Shown here: positions 11,526 to 19,792 of the stretch, one piece after another | Numbering within the stretch: position 1 is the first letter of the stretch | Layout: the number at the start of each line of letters is the position of its first letter | Source: an uncultured Lachnospiraceae bacterium | GTDB taxonomy: Bacteria > Bacillota > Clostridia > Lachnospirales > Lachnospiraceae | Reading direction: 5' to 3' | DNA: 64,000 nt | Assembly (NCBI GenBank): GCA_900550475.1 | Contig: URSA01000004.1 | Location: 124,001-188,000 of the forward strand | Notes under the pieces: model-generated | What the model saw: only the letters and a program-made list of their open reading frames with translations | Database searches by the model: none | What the model was told of the DNA's origin: nothing | Program-made: the position numbers and the translations under genes

Positions 11526-11924
11526 ATGAAGAGAATCATTCTGTTTCTGGCAATGATTGCGTTTTTTATTGCCATGCCGGCGAAGGGCATGGCGGCAGAG
11601 GATGCTGCGGTTGATCGTGTGAAAGTGCAGGAGGAACTGCAATTTCTGGAAAGCGGATATACGCCGGATGGGGTTTATTATGAGAGCTATCAGATTTTGA
11701 TCCCGGACGGGGAGTGCAGCCTGCAGACAGGGGCAAGAGCCGCAGCCTCCATCGATGCGGAGCGGAGAGTCCTCTATGCGGGCATCGTGACACCGCCCAA
11801 AACCTTGTACGCCACTGAGGTGTATAACGGTAGCACTTATGTGGGGTATCTTTCACTTACTAGCATAGCGTACAAAGATGGAAACACGTTAGCTACTTTT
11901 AAGGGCAAGCTATACAAGAAATGA
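11526..11924 (+). CDS. Small secreted protein of unknown function
   Basis: 132 residues with a cleavable signal peptide (hydrophobic stretch ILFLAMIAFFIAM, then AKGMAAEDA as likely cleavage region). There is no lipobox and no domain I recognise. The mature part of about 108 residues contains no cysteine, and the second half is beta-rich (LYATEVYNGSTYVGYLSLTS). A strong purine-rich RBS (GGGGGGGGACAG) precedes the ATG. It lies between the membrane-anchored XRE regulator and a GH5 lipoprotein and is probably co-transcribed with the former. Confidence 0.6.
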   Translation: MKRIILFLAMIAFFIAMPAKGMAAEDAAVDRVKVQEELQFLESGYTPDGVYYESYQILIPDGECSLQTGARAAASIDAERRVLYAGIVTPPKTLYATEVYNGSTYVGYLSLTSIAYKDGNTLATFKGKLYKK

Positions 11925-11971
11925 CAGAAATCCGTGAGGCTTGAAGGCATCGGATGAAAGAGGAAAAGCGG

Positions 11972-13213
11972 ATGAAAAAAAAGAGGATCGTGACAGAAAT
12001 TGCGGCGGTGACCACGGCGGTGGTATTGGCGTTGCTCACGGGCTGCGGCAGCGAAAAGGAAGAATCCCCGTCGGATTTGCTGGCGGCGGAGCCTGTTGTG
12101 GAGGTGCCCGAGAGGGAGGAACTGGTGCTGCCGGACAGCGAGGCAATCCGTTTTGTGGAGGATATGCGGCTGGGCTGGAATCTTGGCAACACCTTTGATG
12201 CTGTAAACTGCGCGGTCGAGGACGAGATGGAATATGAATCCGCATGGTGCGGAATCCTGACGACGCAGGAAATGGTAAAGAAGATTGCGGAGGCGGGGTT
12301 CCGCACTTTTCGGTTGCCCGTTTCCTGGCATAACCATATGGATGAGGATTACAACATAAGCGACGCATGGCTTGACCGCGTGCAGCAGGTGGTGGACTGG
12401 GCGCTGGAGGAGGACATGTATGTGATCCTCAATATCCACCATGACAACGCGCCGGAGTATTTTTATCCGTCCTATGAGAAGCTGGAACAGTCTGAGTATT
12501 ATGTGACAAGAGTGTGGGAACAGCTTGCGGAACGTTTTGCCGATTATGATGAAAAACTGATTTTTGAGACGCTGAACGAGCCGAGACAGACCGGAACGGA
12601 TCATGAGTGGTGGATCAACACCGGGACGGCGCTGGGAAAGGAATGCGTGGATGCGGTAAACCGGATCAATCAGGCGGCGGTCGACGCCATCCGGGGAAAC
12701 GGCAGCAAGAACAATTTAAAACGGTACATTATGGTGCCCGGTTATTGCGCGTCGGCTGACTATGCGCTTACGGACGGATTCGTCCTTCCCGACGACAGCA
12801 AGGCATCCGAAGAGAACCGGATTCTGGTATCGGTGCATGCGTACACCCCTTATAATTTTGCGTTGCAGGGAGAAAGGGAATCGGGCAGTACGGATGTTTT
12901 TTCCATTGCGCAGAAGAAGGGAACTTCCGATATTGATACCTTTATGAGGAAGCTCTATGATAAGTTCGTATCCAAGGGCATCGGCGTGGTAATCGGAGAG
13001 TTTGGCGCAAGGGATAAACAGTACAACACGGAGGCAAGGGCGGAGTTTGCCGCATATTATGTGGCGACTGCGAGGTATTACGGCATGACCGCCTGCTGGT
13101 GGGACAATAATGCATTTTCCGGCGAAGGTGAGAATTTCGGTCTTCTGCGCAGGAGAGCCAATAGGTTCCTGTATCCGCAGATTGTGGCACAGATGGTGCA
13201 TTACAGCAAATAA
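11972..13213 (+). CDS. GH5 family glycoside hydrolase lipoprotein (endoglucanase-like)
   Basis: 413 residues from the ATG at 11972, chosen for GAGGAAAAG upstream; an in-frame ATG at 11954 has a weaker site. The lipobox LLTGC (Cys25) predicts a surface lipoprotein. The catalytic domain starts at MRLGWNLGNTFDA (about 60), the hallmark of GH5 endoglucanases and xyloglucanases (subfamily 4-like). Further motifs are RLPVSWHNH, LNIHHD, the acid/base Glu203 in ETLNEPR and the nucleophile Glu343 in VVIGEFGA. The predicted role is hydrolysis of beta-1,4-linked plant glucans at the cell surface; the exact substrate cannot be read from sequence. The flanking binding-protein-like lipoproteins fit a carbohydrate theme. 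A long stem-loop terminator follows. Confidence 0.9.
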   Translation: MKKKRIVTEIAAVTTAVVLALLTGCGSEKEESPSDLLAAEPVVEVPEREELVLPDSEAIRFVEDMRLGWNLGNTFDAVNCAVEDEMEYESAWCGILTTQEMVKKIAEAGFRTFRLPVSWHNHMDEDYNISDAWLDRVQQVVDWALEEDMYVILNIHHDNAPEYFYPSYEKLEQSEYYVTRVWEQLAERFADYDEKLIFETLNEPRQTGTDHEWWINTGTALGKECVDAVNRINQAAVDAIRGNGSKNNLKRYIMVPGYCASADYALTDGFVLPDDSKASEENRILVSVHAYTPYNFALQGERESGSTDVFSIAQKKGTSDIDTFMRKLYDKFVSKGIGVVIGEFGARDKQYNTEARAEFAAYYVATARYYGMTACWWDNNAFSGEGENFGLLRRRANRFLYPQIVAQMVHYSK

Positions 13214-13221
13214 AATAAGAA

Positions 13222-13285
13222 GGGCGTCCCTTGGATGAAGAATGGCTGCTGTGCCGAATCTCATCCGGAGGACGCCCGATTTTTG
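13222..13285 (+). terminator. Terminator between convergent GH5 and asnA genes
   Basis: GGGCGTCC (13222-13229) pairs with GGACGCCC (13270-13277), supported by an inner GGATGA/TCATCC pair, and is followed by ATTTTT. It sits between two convergent genes. Confidence 0.7.
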
Positions 13286-13296
13286 TCATAATATAA

Positions 13297-14307
13297 TTAT
13301 AAGAGCTGCAGTCCCTTTTCCTGTGCAAGCTGCATGGTTTCCTCCGGCCAGAGGGAGCATTGTACCTCGCCGATATGTGCCTTTCTGAGGAAGAACATAC
13401 AGATTCTGGACTGACCGATACCGCCGCCGATGGTGAACGGAAGCTTTTCCTCCAGAACGGCTTTCTGGAACGGCAGCTCCGCACGCTCCGGGCAGCCGGC
13501 TTTTTCCAACTGGGAGAGCAGCGCAGTCCTGTCAACGCGGATTCCCATGGAGGACAACTCCAGTGCGATATCCAGAACAGGATAATAAACCACGATATCA
13601 CCGTTTAACGCCCAATCGTCATAGTCCGGCGCGCGTCCGTCATGGCGTTCCCCGGATTCCAGCACATCGCCGATCTGCAGAATGCAGACGGCACCCTTTG
13701 CCTTTGCTATGTAGTACTCACGCTCCTTCGGAGAGTATTCCGGGAACATATCCGCAAGCTCCTGGGAGGTGATGAAAAAGATGTCGTGGGGGAGAATTTC
13801 CTCCACATAGTCATAGTGGATGGCAATGTATTTTTCCGTCTTGCGCAGCACCTTGTAAACTGTGCGGACGGTGTCTTTTAAGGTCTCCATGGTGCGGTCT
13901 TCCCGCTCGATGATTTTCTCCCAATCCCACTGATCCACATAGATGGAGTGGATATTGTCCATGGCTTCGTCGCGGCGGATGGCGCTCATATCCGTGTAGA
14001 GACCTTCGCCCACATGAAAACCGTATTTCTTTAAGGCAAACCGTTTCCATTTGGCAAGGGACTGCACGATCTCCGCCTCCCTGCCGTTCTGATTCAGAAT
14101 GTCGAAGGTGACGGGACGCTCAACGCCGTTCAAGTTGTCGTTCAGACCGGAAGCGGGATCTACGAAAAGCGGAGCTGACACGCGCAGCAGATGCAGTCTT
14201 TCCGCAAGCAGGGTCTGGAAGAAATCCTTTACGGTTTTGATGGCAATCTGGGTCTCGTACAAATTCAGCTCGGAGCGGTAGCCCTCCGGCAGTTTGATTT
14301 CACTCAT
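13297..14307 (-). CDS. asnA: Aspartate--ammonia ligase
   Basis: 336 residues from the ATG at 14307 (GAGGAAAC upstream), matching the usual AsnA length of 330-336; the longer open frame to 14358 is unlikely. The enzyme makes asparagine from aspartate, ammonia and ATP (class II aminoacyl-tRNA-synthetase-like fold). Recognisable segments: ETQIAIKTVKDFF, RVSAPLFVDPASGLND, DMSAIRRDE, SIYVDQWDWEK, and the C-terminal FTIGGGIGQSR. A promoter (TTGCAA-17-TTAAAT on this strand) lies at 14366-14394. The gene is divergent from the radical-SAM repair pair. Confidence 0.96.
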   Translation of the reverse strand: MSEIKLPEGYRSELNLYETQIAIKTVKDFFQTLLAERLHLLRVSAPLFVDPASGLNDNLNGVERPVTFDILNQNGREAEIVQSLAKWKRFALKKYGFHVGEGLYTDMSAIRRDEAMDNIHSIYVDQWDWEKIIEREDRTMETLKDTVRTVYKVLRKTEKYIAIHYDYVEEILPHDIFFITSQELADMFPEYSPKEREYYIAKAKGAVCILQIGDVLESGERHDGRAPDYDDWALNGDIVVYYPVLDIALELSSMGIRVDRTALLSQLEKAGCPERAELPFQKAVLEEKLPFTIGGGIGQSRICMFFLRKAHIGEVQCSLWPEETMQLAQEKGLQLL

Positions 14308-14365
14308 TGTTTCCTCACAATTCTGCCGCGTCTGCGGCACAAAAAATCTGTTACACATCTCTTCT

Positions 14366-14394
14366 ATTTAACCGCTTTTTCCCTCTGTTTGCAA
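14366..14394 (-). promoter_or_regulatory. asnA promoter
   Basis: On the minus strand: TTGCAA (14394-14389), 17-bp spacer, TTAAAT (14371-14366). A perfect small hairpin (TGCCGC/GCGGCA, near 14323-14338) lies in the leader. Confidence 0.55.
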
Positions 14395-14441
14395 GAGGTT
14401 TTTCTCATGTTTTGAAAAGTTTTGGAATGTTCTGAAGCACA

Positions 14442-14511
14442 GAACATTTGTTCTAAAAATGTCTTGCAAAGGGGCAGAGGATGTGTTACTATAATAAAGA
14501 ACAAATGTTCG
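14442..14511 (+). promoter_or_regulatory. SOS-type promoter with two DinR/LexA boxes
   Basis: GAACAAATGTTCG (14499-14511) fits the Gram-positive LexA/DinR consensus GAAC-RNRY-GTTC exactly. A second palindrome, GAACATTTGTTC (14442-14453), fits GAAC-N4-GTTC with one departure in the middle. The first lies immediately downstream of a -10 (TACTAT 14487-14492, overlapping TATAAT 14490-14495) whose -35 is TTGCAA (14464-14469), so bound LexA would cover the transcription start. Inference: DNA-damage induction of the downstream repair genes. Confidence 0.8.
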
Positions 14512-14571
14512 GAAATAGTAGCGTGAGGTGTGAAGGCTGTGGAGTATCTGGTGACGGAGGAAATGCCCGTA

Positions 14572-15891
14572 ATGGAAAAGCTCGCCGTGTTGAGCGATGC
14601 GGCAAAATATGATGTGGCGTGTACCTCCAGCGGTGTGGAGCGCAAGGGTAACGGCAGGGATATGGGAAATTGTCTGGACAGCGGTATCTGCCATAGCTTC
14701 AGCTCGGACGGCAGGTGCATTTCCCTGTTAAAGATTCTGCTTACAAACGAATGCATCTACGACTGCAAGTATTGTCTGAACCGCCGCTCCAATGACGTAA
14801 AGCGGGCGACCTTTACGCCGGAGGAGGTCTGCGACCTGACGATACAGTTTTATCGCAGGAATTATATAGAAGGACTTTTTCTGAGCTCCGGGATTATAAA
14901 CAGCCCCAATTACACGATGGAACAGATGTACCGGACGCTTTTTCTGCTGCGCAGGCAATATCGCTTCAACGGATATATCCATGTCAAGGCGATTCCGGGA
15001 GCGGATCCGCGGCTGATTCAGATGACGGGCTTTCTGGCGGACAGAATGAGTGTGAATCTGGAGCTTCCCACGGCGGACGGTCTTAGGAATCTTGCCCCGA
15101 ACAAGCACCGGAAAAACATTCTGACTCCCATGCGCCAGATCCAGAACGGCATCACGCAGAACCGGGACGAGCTGGTGCTCTATCGCAACGCGCCGCACTT
15201 TGTGAGTGGCGGGCAGTCAACGCAGATGATCATAGGAGCGACGGCGGAAAGTGACTATCAGATTATGCAGGTGGCGGAAAATCTGTACCGTAAATTTGAA
15301 TTGAAGAGGGTTTTTTACTCCGCCTTTGTAAAGGTAAATGAGGACAAGGCGCTTCCCGCGCTGCCCGGCGGCCCGCCGCTATTGCGGGAGCACAGATTAT
15401 ATCAGGCGGACTGGCTGCTGCGCTTTTACGGCTTCCGGGCGGAGGAACTTTTGACGGAGGAGCGCCCTTTTTTCAATGTCATGCTGGATCCCAAGGAGGA
15501 CTGGGCGGTCAGGCATCTGGAGCAGTTTCCGGTGGAGATCAACCGGGCGCCTTACGAACAGATACTCAGGGTTCCCGGAATCGGGGTAAAGAGCGCCATG
15601 CGCATCGTGGCGGCAAGACGGACGGCGGGGCTTGATTTTGCGGCGCTGAAAAAAATCGGCGTGGTGTTGAAGCGGGCGGTGTATTTTATCACCTGCAACG
15701 GCAGGATGATGTACCGCACCAAGCTGGAAGAAGATTATATAGTGAGGAATCTCACGGCGGATCTATCCGTCCGCAGGCAGCTCGCGGAGGATGGCATGAC
15801 ATTCCGGCAGATGTCGCTGTTTGACGACGGTGTATTTACTGCACCGCCCACGGCGGCGGACGGCGGAAAAGCCCTTCTGGGACAGATGTAG
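14572..15891 (+). CDS. Putative DNA modification/repair radical SAM protein
   Basis: 439 residues from the ATG at 14572 (MEKLAVLSDAAKYDVACTSS), chosen because GGAGGA lies 10 nt upstream and this matches how family members begin; the in-frame GTG at 14530 is the other option. The radical SAM motif is Cys61-x3-Cys65-x2-Cys68 (ECIYDCKYC), which would bind a 4Fe-4S cluster. A helix-hairpin-helix motif near residue 340 (RVPGIGVKSAMRIVAARR) suggests DNA binding. This matches the family described as putative DNA modification/repair radical SAM protein (TIGR03916 type), usually paired with the next gene. The reaction is unknown. SOS boxes in the promoter support a role in damage response. Confidence 0.88.
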   Translation: MEKLAVLSDAAKYDVACTSSGVERKGNGRDMGNCLDSGICHSFSSDGRCISLLKILLTNECIYDCKYCLNRRSNDVKRATFTPEEVCDLTIQFYRRNYIEGLFLSSGIINSPNYTMEQMYRTLFLLRRQYRFNGYIHVKAIPGADPRLIQMTGFLADRMSVNLELPTADGLRNLAPNKHRKNILTPMRQIQNGITQNRDELVLYRNAPHFVSGGQSTQMIIGATAESDYQIMQVAENLYRKFELKRVFYSAFVKVNEDKALPALPGGPPLLREHRLYQADWLLRFYGFRAEELLTEERPFFNVMLDPKEDWAVRHLEQFPVEINRAPYEQILRVPGIGVKSAMRIVAARRTAGLDFAALKKIGVVLKRAVYFITCNGRMMYRTKLEEDYIVRNLTADLSVRRQLAEDGMTFRQMSLFDDGVFTAPPTAADGGKALLGQM

Positions 15892-15909
15892 GGAGATGCA
15901 GAGGAGAGA

Positions 15910-16701
15910 ATGGAAGGACAGCAAAACACATTGATATTATTGTGTGAGGACAGCCTGGAGGGGATTTTTACGGGGGTGTATGAGGCATATGCGCTGCGCA
16001 GGCCGCTTTCGGAGATCCGATTACAGGCGGGGGAGGAGACGACGTACCGACTGTTTTCCGAATACCGTCATGTGGCGCCGGATGCAGGGAAAACCGAAAA
16101 GGTGGTTCGCACCTTGCAGCGAAGATTCGGGATGAAGGACTACGAGATCCTGTGCCTGGCGCTTTCATCCGGGGATGAGGACAAGGCGCAGGCCATATTT
16201 GGCACCGTGGCATGGGGACTGAAAAATGGGCGCAGGGGAGGAATCCTTTCCCATCTGACCAATCCGGATGTGCACAGGGTCATGGAAATGAGCCGGTATG
16301 CTCACAATGAAATGCATCATTTGCTGGGATTTTTACGGTTTCAGGAGATAGAGGGAGGGATTCTGTATGCGACGATTGCACCCCAAAATCATGTACTGCC
16401 CTTTCTGGCGGAGCATTTCTCAGACCGTTTTCCCATGGAAAATTTTCTGATCCATGATGAAAGAAGGGATATGTATGCCGTACACCCTGCCGGGAAGGCG
16501 TGGTTTTTGGTGGCGGGAGACTTGGGGAGGGGAGCGGATGCCGGCGGTGCGGCGCTGACTGCGGAGGAGGAATACTATCAGGAACTGTTTTGCTGCTTTT
16601 GTCATAAAATAAGCATTAAAGAACGTAAAAATCTGAATTTGCAGCGCAATTTACTGCCACTGCATTTCCGGAAATATATGGTAGAATTTGCGGAAAAATA
16701 G
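15910..16701 (+). CDS. DUF4130 / probable DNA metabolism protein, radical SAM partner
   Basis: 263 residues, 18 nt after the radical SAM gene. It matches the partner family (TIGR03915, DUF4130), seen in segments such as VVRTLQRRFGMKDYEILCLA, RYAHNEMHHLLGFLRFQEI, YATIAPQNHVLPFLAEHF and NFLIHDERR. In other bacteria this domain is fused to, or sits beside, a uracil-DNA-glycosylase-like domain; none is fused here and none follows, so this is the short form. The biochemical function is not known. It is probably transcribed with the radical SAM gene from the SOS promoter. Confidence 0.85.
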   Translation: MEGQQNTLILLCEDSLEGIFTGVYEAYALRRPLSEIRLQAGEETTYRLFSEYRHVAPDAGKTEKVVRTLQRRFGMKDYEILCLALSSGDEDKAQAIFGTVAWGLKNGRRGGILSHLTNPDVHRVMEMSRYAHNEMHHLLGFLRFQEIEGGILYATIAPQNHVLPFLAEHFSDRFPMENFLIHDERRDMYAVHPAGKAWFLVAGDLGRGADAGGAALTAEEEYYQELFCCFCHKISIKERKNLNLQRNLLPLHFRKYMVEFAEK

Positions 16702-16860
16702 CCAAAAATTATTTTGGCAATTCACCGCAATAAATTGCTTTTTTGTGCAATACGACAAGACGGAAAGAGTAATCAAAGCACACAGTGCGCATATTGTTGA
16801 AAAAAGGAGAAAATCCGGAAATTTTACGAAAAAGTGCCGTTTTTGCGCGAAAAAAAGGAC

Positions 16861-16888
16861 TTTACTTTTGAGAGGAAGCGAGTATAAT
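16861..16888 (+). promoter_or_regulatory. Promoter for the HPr-like gene
   Basis: TATAAT at 16883-16888 with TTTACT (16861-16866) 16 bp upstream, in a 250-bp gap between the DUF4130 gene and the HPr-like gene. The rest of the gap shows no gene. Confidence 0.55.
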
Positions 16889-16951
16889 CGTATTCAATAT
16901 AAAGGAAGAAAGTACCACTTTATTTGTGATTGGAAAGGAAGGCAAAACGAT

Positions 16952-17176
16952 ATGGAACGTAGAATCAAATTGAGCCCGGATATGGTCGAGCACTTTGTTG
17001 CCGTTGCATCCAAGTGTGATTTTGATATTGACATTGCTTATAATAGATACGTGGTAGATGCAAAATCATTTCTTGGAGTGTACGGACTTGATTTTTCACA
17101 GATTCTGACAGTCAGATATAACGGCTTTGACGCTGCATTTGAGGAACTGTTGAAGACCTGTGCGATCGCCTGCTAA
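16952..17176 (+). CDS. HPr-like small protein lacking the phosphorylated histidine
   Basis: 74 residues from the ATG at 16952 (GGAAGG upstream). Length and the central segment VVDAKSFLGVYGLDFSQ match the HPr phosphocarrier fold around the regulatory Ser46 region (usually NGKSIMG). The N-terminal loop that carries the active His15 in true HPr (a GLHARPA-like motif) is replaced here by LSPDMVEHF, with no histidine in place. It therefore probably cannot take phosphate from enzyme I and may be a regulatory relative, like Crh-type proteins. It has its own promoter and terminator, with no PTS genes nearby. Confidence 0.7.
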   Translation: MERRIKLSPDMVEHFVAVASKCDFDIDIAYNRYVVDAKSFLGVYGLDFSQILTVRYNGFDAAFEELLKTCAIAC

Positions 17177-17221
17177 GGCAGCGGTTGGTCGGCAAAGGCA
17201 ACAATTTAGGAACAAAATTGA

Positions 17222-17282
17222 CTCCCTGTTCAAGATGGCGTACTATCTAGGTAGTATACGGTCTTTTGCAGGGAGCTTTTTG
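17222..17282 (+). terminator. Terminator after HPr-like gene
   Basis: CTCCCTG (17222-17228) pairs with CAGGGAG (17269-17275), then CTTTTTG. A second perfect hairpin (TACTATCTAGGTAGTA, 17241-17256) is nested inside. Confidence 0.7.
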
Positions 17283-17332
17283 TATTTGTGCGTAAACCGT
17301 ATCAGGACGGAAAGATGTAGGATGGAGCAGGG

Positions 17333-19792
17333 ATGGAAGTACGGATATCGGTAAGAAATCTGGTGGAATTTATCTTGCGGAGCGGGGATATCGACAACCG
17401 ACGCTCGGGAGCTGCCGACAATGCAATGCAGGAGGGAAGCAGAATACATAGAATGCTGCAGAAGCGGATGGGGCCTGACTATGCACCGGAGGTGTTTTTG
17501 CGCTATGCCTGGGATACGGAGAAGTACAGCATTGTCGTGGAAGGGCGGGCGGACGGAATCATTACGGAGCCGGGCAATGTGGTGACGGTGGATGAAATCA
17601 AGACGACTTACCGTGATGTGGAGCATATCAAGGATCCGGTGCCGGTGCATCTGGCACAGGCAAAGGTCTATGCGGCAATCTACGGCATACAGAATAAGCA
17701 GGAGCAGATGCGTGTCCGCATGACATACTGCAATGTGGAAACAGAGGGACTGAAATACTTTTTTGAGGAATATCAGACGGAGGAGCTGGAGGCATGGTTT
17801 ACGGAGCTGCTCTGCCGGTACAGGAAATGGGCGGATTATGAGTACGAGTGGAACCAGAAAAGACAGGCATCCATTGAAAAGCTCACCTTTCCGTTTCCGT
17901 ACAGGGAGGGGCAGAAGGAGCTGGTTTCCTATGTCTATCAGACTATCTACCATAAGAAGAAGCTTTTCATCGAAGCGCCGACCGGCGTTGGCAAGACGAT
18001 CTCCACGGTTTTTCCGGCGATCAAGGCGATGGGAAACGGCATGGGGAACAAGATCTTTTATCTGACTGCAAAGACCATCACCCGGACCGTGGCGGAAAAT
18101 ACCTTCTCGCTGCTGCGGGAAAAGGGACTTTTGTTTAAAAGCGTGGTGCTGACAGCGAAGGAAAAGATCTGCTTTATGGAGGAGGTTGAGTGTAACCCGG
18201 AGCACTGCCCCTACGCAAAGGGGCATTTTGACAGGATCAACGATGCGGTCTATGATCTTCTGCTGCATGCGGACAGCTTTACGAGGGAGGTCATAGAGGA
18301 ATATGCGCGCAAGCACAGGGTCTGCCCCTTTGAGTTCTGTCTGGATGTCAGCCTCTTTGCCGATGGCATTATCGGGGATTACAACTATCTGTTTGATCCC
18401 CATGTATATTTGAAGCGTTTTTTTGCGGAGGGAGCGGAGCGCCAATACCTCTTTTTGGTGGATGAGGCGCATAATCTCTTGGAGCGGGGCAGGGAAATGT
18501 ATAGCGCGGTGCTGTATAAGGAGGACTTTCAGCAGCTCAAGAAAAAGATCGAGGAAGCCCAGAAGGAGCTCCTCGTTCCGGTCACGCAGATGTCTGCACC
18601 CGGCAAGGGCAGGATACGGGATTTCGGTCCCAAGCTGGAGAGACAGCTTGAAAAATGCAATAAAGAACTACTGTTATTGAAAAGAGAATGTGGAGATTAC
18701 AATGTGCTGACCTTCATTGATCCCTTTGTTCAGGCGCTGATCCGTCTGCAGGATGGAATGGACACCTACCTTGAAGAGAATGATGACAGCCCGGTCAGAA
18801 AAGATATTTTGGATTTTTTCTTTGAAATTACGCACTTTCTTGAGATTTATGAACGGGTAGATGACAATTACGTCATGTACTCACAGCTTTTGGAGGACGG
18901 CAGGTTTCTGGTGAAACTGTTCTGTGTCAATCCCTCCTCCAATTTGCAGGAGTGTATGGAGAGGGGGCGCAGCACGATCCTGTTTTCGGCGACATTTCTT
19001 CCAATCCAGTACTACAAGAAGCTTTTAGGAGGGGAAGCGGAGGACTATGAGGTCTACGCCAGATCGGTGTTTGACCCGGAGAAGCGGGCGCTGTGCATCG
19101 GGGGAGATGTGACCAGCCGCTATACCAGAAGGTCTGCGGAGGAATATTACAATATCGCCCGTTATGTATACGAGATCGTACACAACAGGCATGGAAATTA
19201 TATGGTGTTCTTCCCTTCCCACAGCTTTCTCATGCAGGTGTACGACTGCTTCTGCGAATATTTTCAGGACGCGGATACGGACTGTGTTTTACAGGAGGAG
19301 TACATGGACGAGGCGCAGAGGGAGGAGTTTCTGAAGCGCTTTGAGGGAAATGCGGATTGCAGCTTCGGAGAGATCAAGATGCAGGTGGAGACGGAGGAGG
19401 AAGACCGGTATCTGATCGGCTTCTGCGTGATGGGCGGCATTTTCGGCGAGGGTATTGACCTGAAGCGGGACAGCCTGATCGGCGTGATCGTGGTGGGAAC
19501 CGGAATCCCGCAGGTTTGCTGCGAGCGGGAGCTTTTAAAGCAGTTTTTTGACGCACAGGGGGAGAACGGCTTCGACTACGCATACCGTTTTCCGGGAATG
19601 AATAAGGTATTGCAGGCGGCGGGCAGGGTGATCCGCACCTCCGAGGATGTGGGGATCATTGCACTTCTGGATGAACGCTTTCTGCAGCTGCCGTACCAAC
19701 GACTCTTCCCGAGAGAGTGGGAGGACTATCAGGTTGTGACGGTGGACACGGTGGCGAAGCACGCAGAGCGGTTCTGGAATGAATGGCTGTAA
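17333..19792 (+). CDS. PD-(D/E)XK nuclease fused to XPD/DinG-type Fe-S DNA helicase
   Basis: 819 residues. The first 110 residues look like a Cas4/RecB-type nuclease domain (GRADGII, then VVTVDEIKTTYRDV, giving the D...ExK pattern). From about 185 there is a superfamily 2 helicase: Walker A APTGVGKT near 214, four Cys in the XPD iron-sulfur positions (ICFMEEVECNPEHC and VCPFEFC, about 283-335), a DEAH box (VDEAHN near 376), and motif VI-like AGRVIRTSEDVGI near 763. Such proteins unwind DNA 5' to 3' and are linked to repair. No neighbour shares an operon. The start is supported by a GGAG a few bases upstream, with rather tight spacing. Confidence 0.88.
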   Translation: MEVRISVRNLVEFILRSGDIDNRRSGAADNAMQEGSRIHRMLQKRMGPDYAPEVFLRYAWDTEKYSIVVEGRADGIITEPGNVVTVDEIKTTYRDVEHIKDPVPVHLAQAKVYAAIYGIQNKQEQMRVRMTYCNVETEGLKYFFEEYQTEELEAWFTELLCRYRKWADYEYEWNQKRQASIEKLTFPFPYREGQKELVSYVYQTIYHKKKLFIEAPTGVGKTISTVFPAIKAMGNGMGNKIFYLTAKTITRTVAENTFSLLREKGLLFKSVVLTAKEKICFMEEVECNPEHCPYAKGHFDRINDAVYDLLLHADSFTREVIEEYARKHRVCPFEFCLDVSLFADGIIGDYNYLFDPHVYLKRFFAEGAERQYLFLVDEAHNLLERGREMYSAVLYKEDFQQLKKKIEEAQKELLVPVTQMSAPGKGRIRDFGPKLERQLEKCNKELLLLKRECGDYNVLTFIDPFVQALIRLQDGMDTYLEENDDSPVRKDILDFFFEITHFLEIYERVDDNYVMYSQLLEDGRFLVKLFCVNPSSNLQECMERGRSTILFSATFLPIQYYKKLLGGEAEDYEVYARSVFDPEKRALCIGGDVTSRYTRRSAEEYYNIARYVYEIVHNRHGNYMVFFPSHSFLMQVYDCFCEYFQDADTDCVLQEEYMDEAQREEFLKRFEGNADCSFGEIKMQVETEEEDRYLIGFCVMGGIFGEGIDLKRDSLIGVIVVGTGIPQVCCERELLKQFFDAQGENGFDYAYRFPGMNKVLQAAGRVIRTSEDVGIIALLDERFLQLPYQRLFPREWEDYQVVTVDTVAKHAERFWNEWL

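Noticed and set aside
14442..14453. SOS regulation of asnA through the upstream palindrome
   Set aside because: The box lies well upstream of the asnA promoter, and asparagine synthesis has no known link to SOS; it more likely acts on the repair genes.
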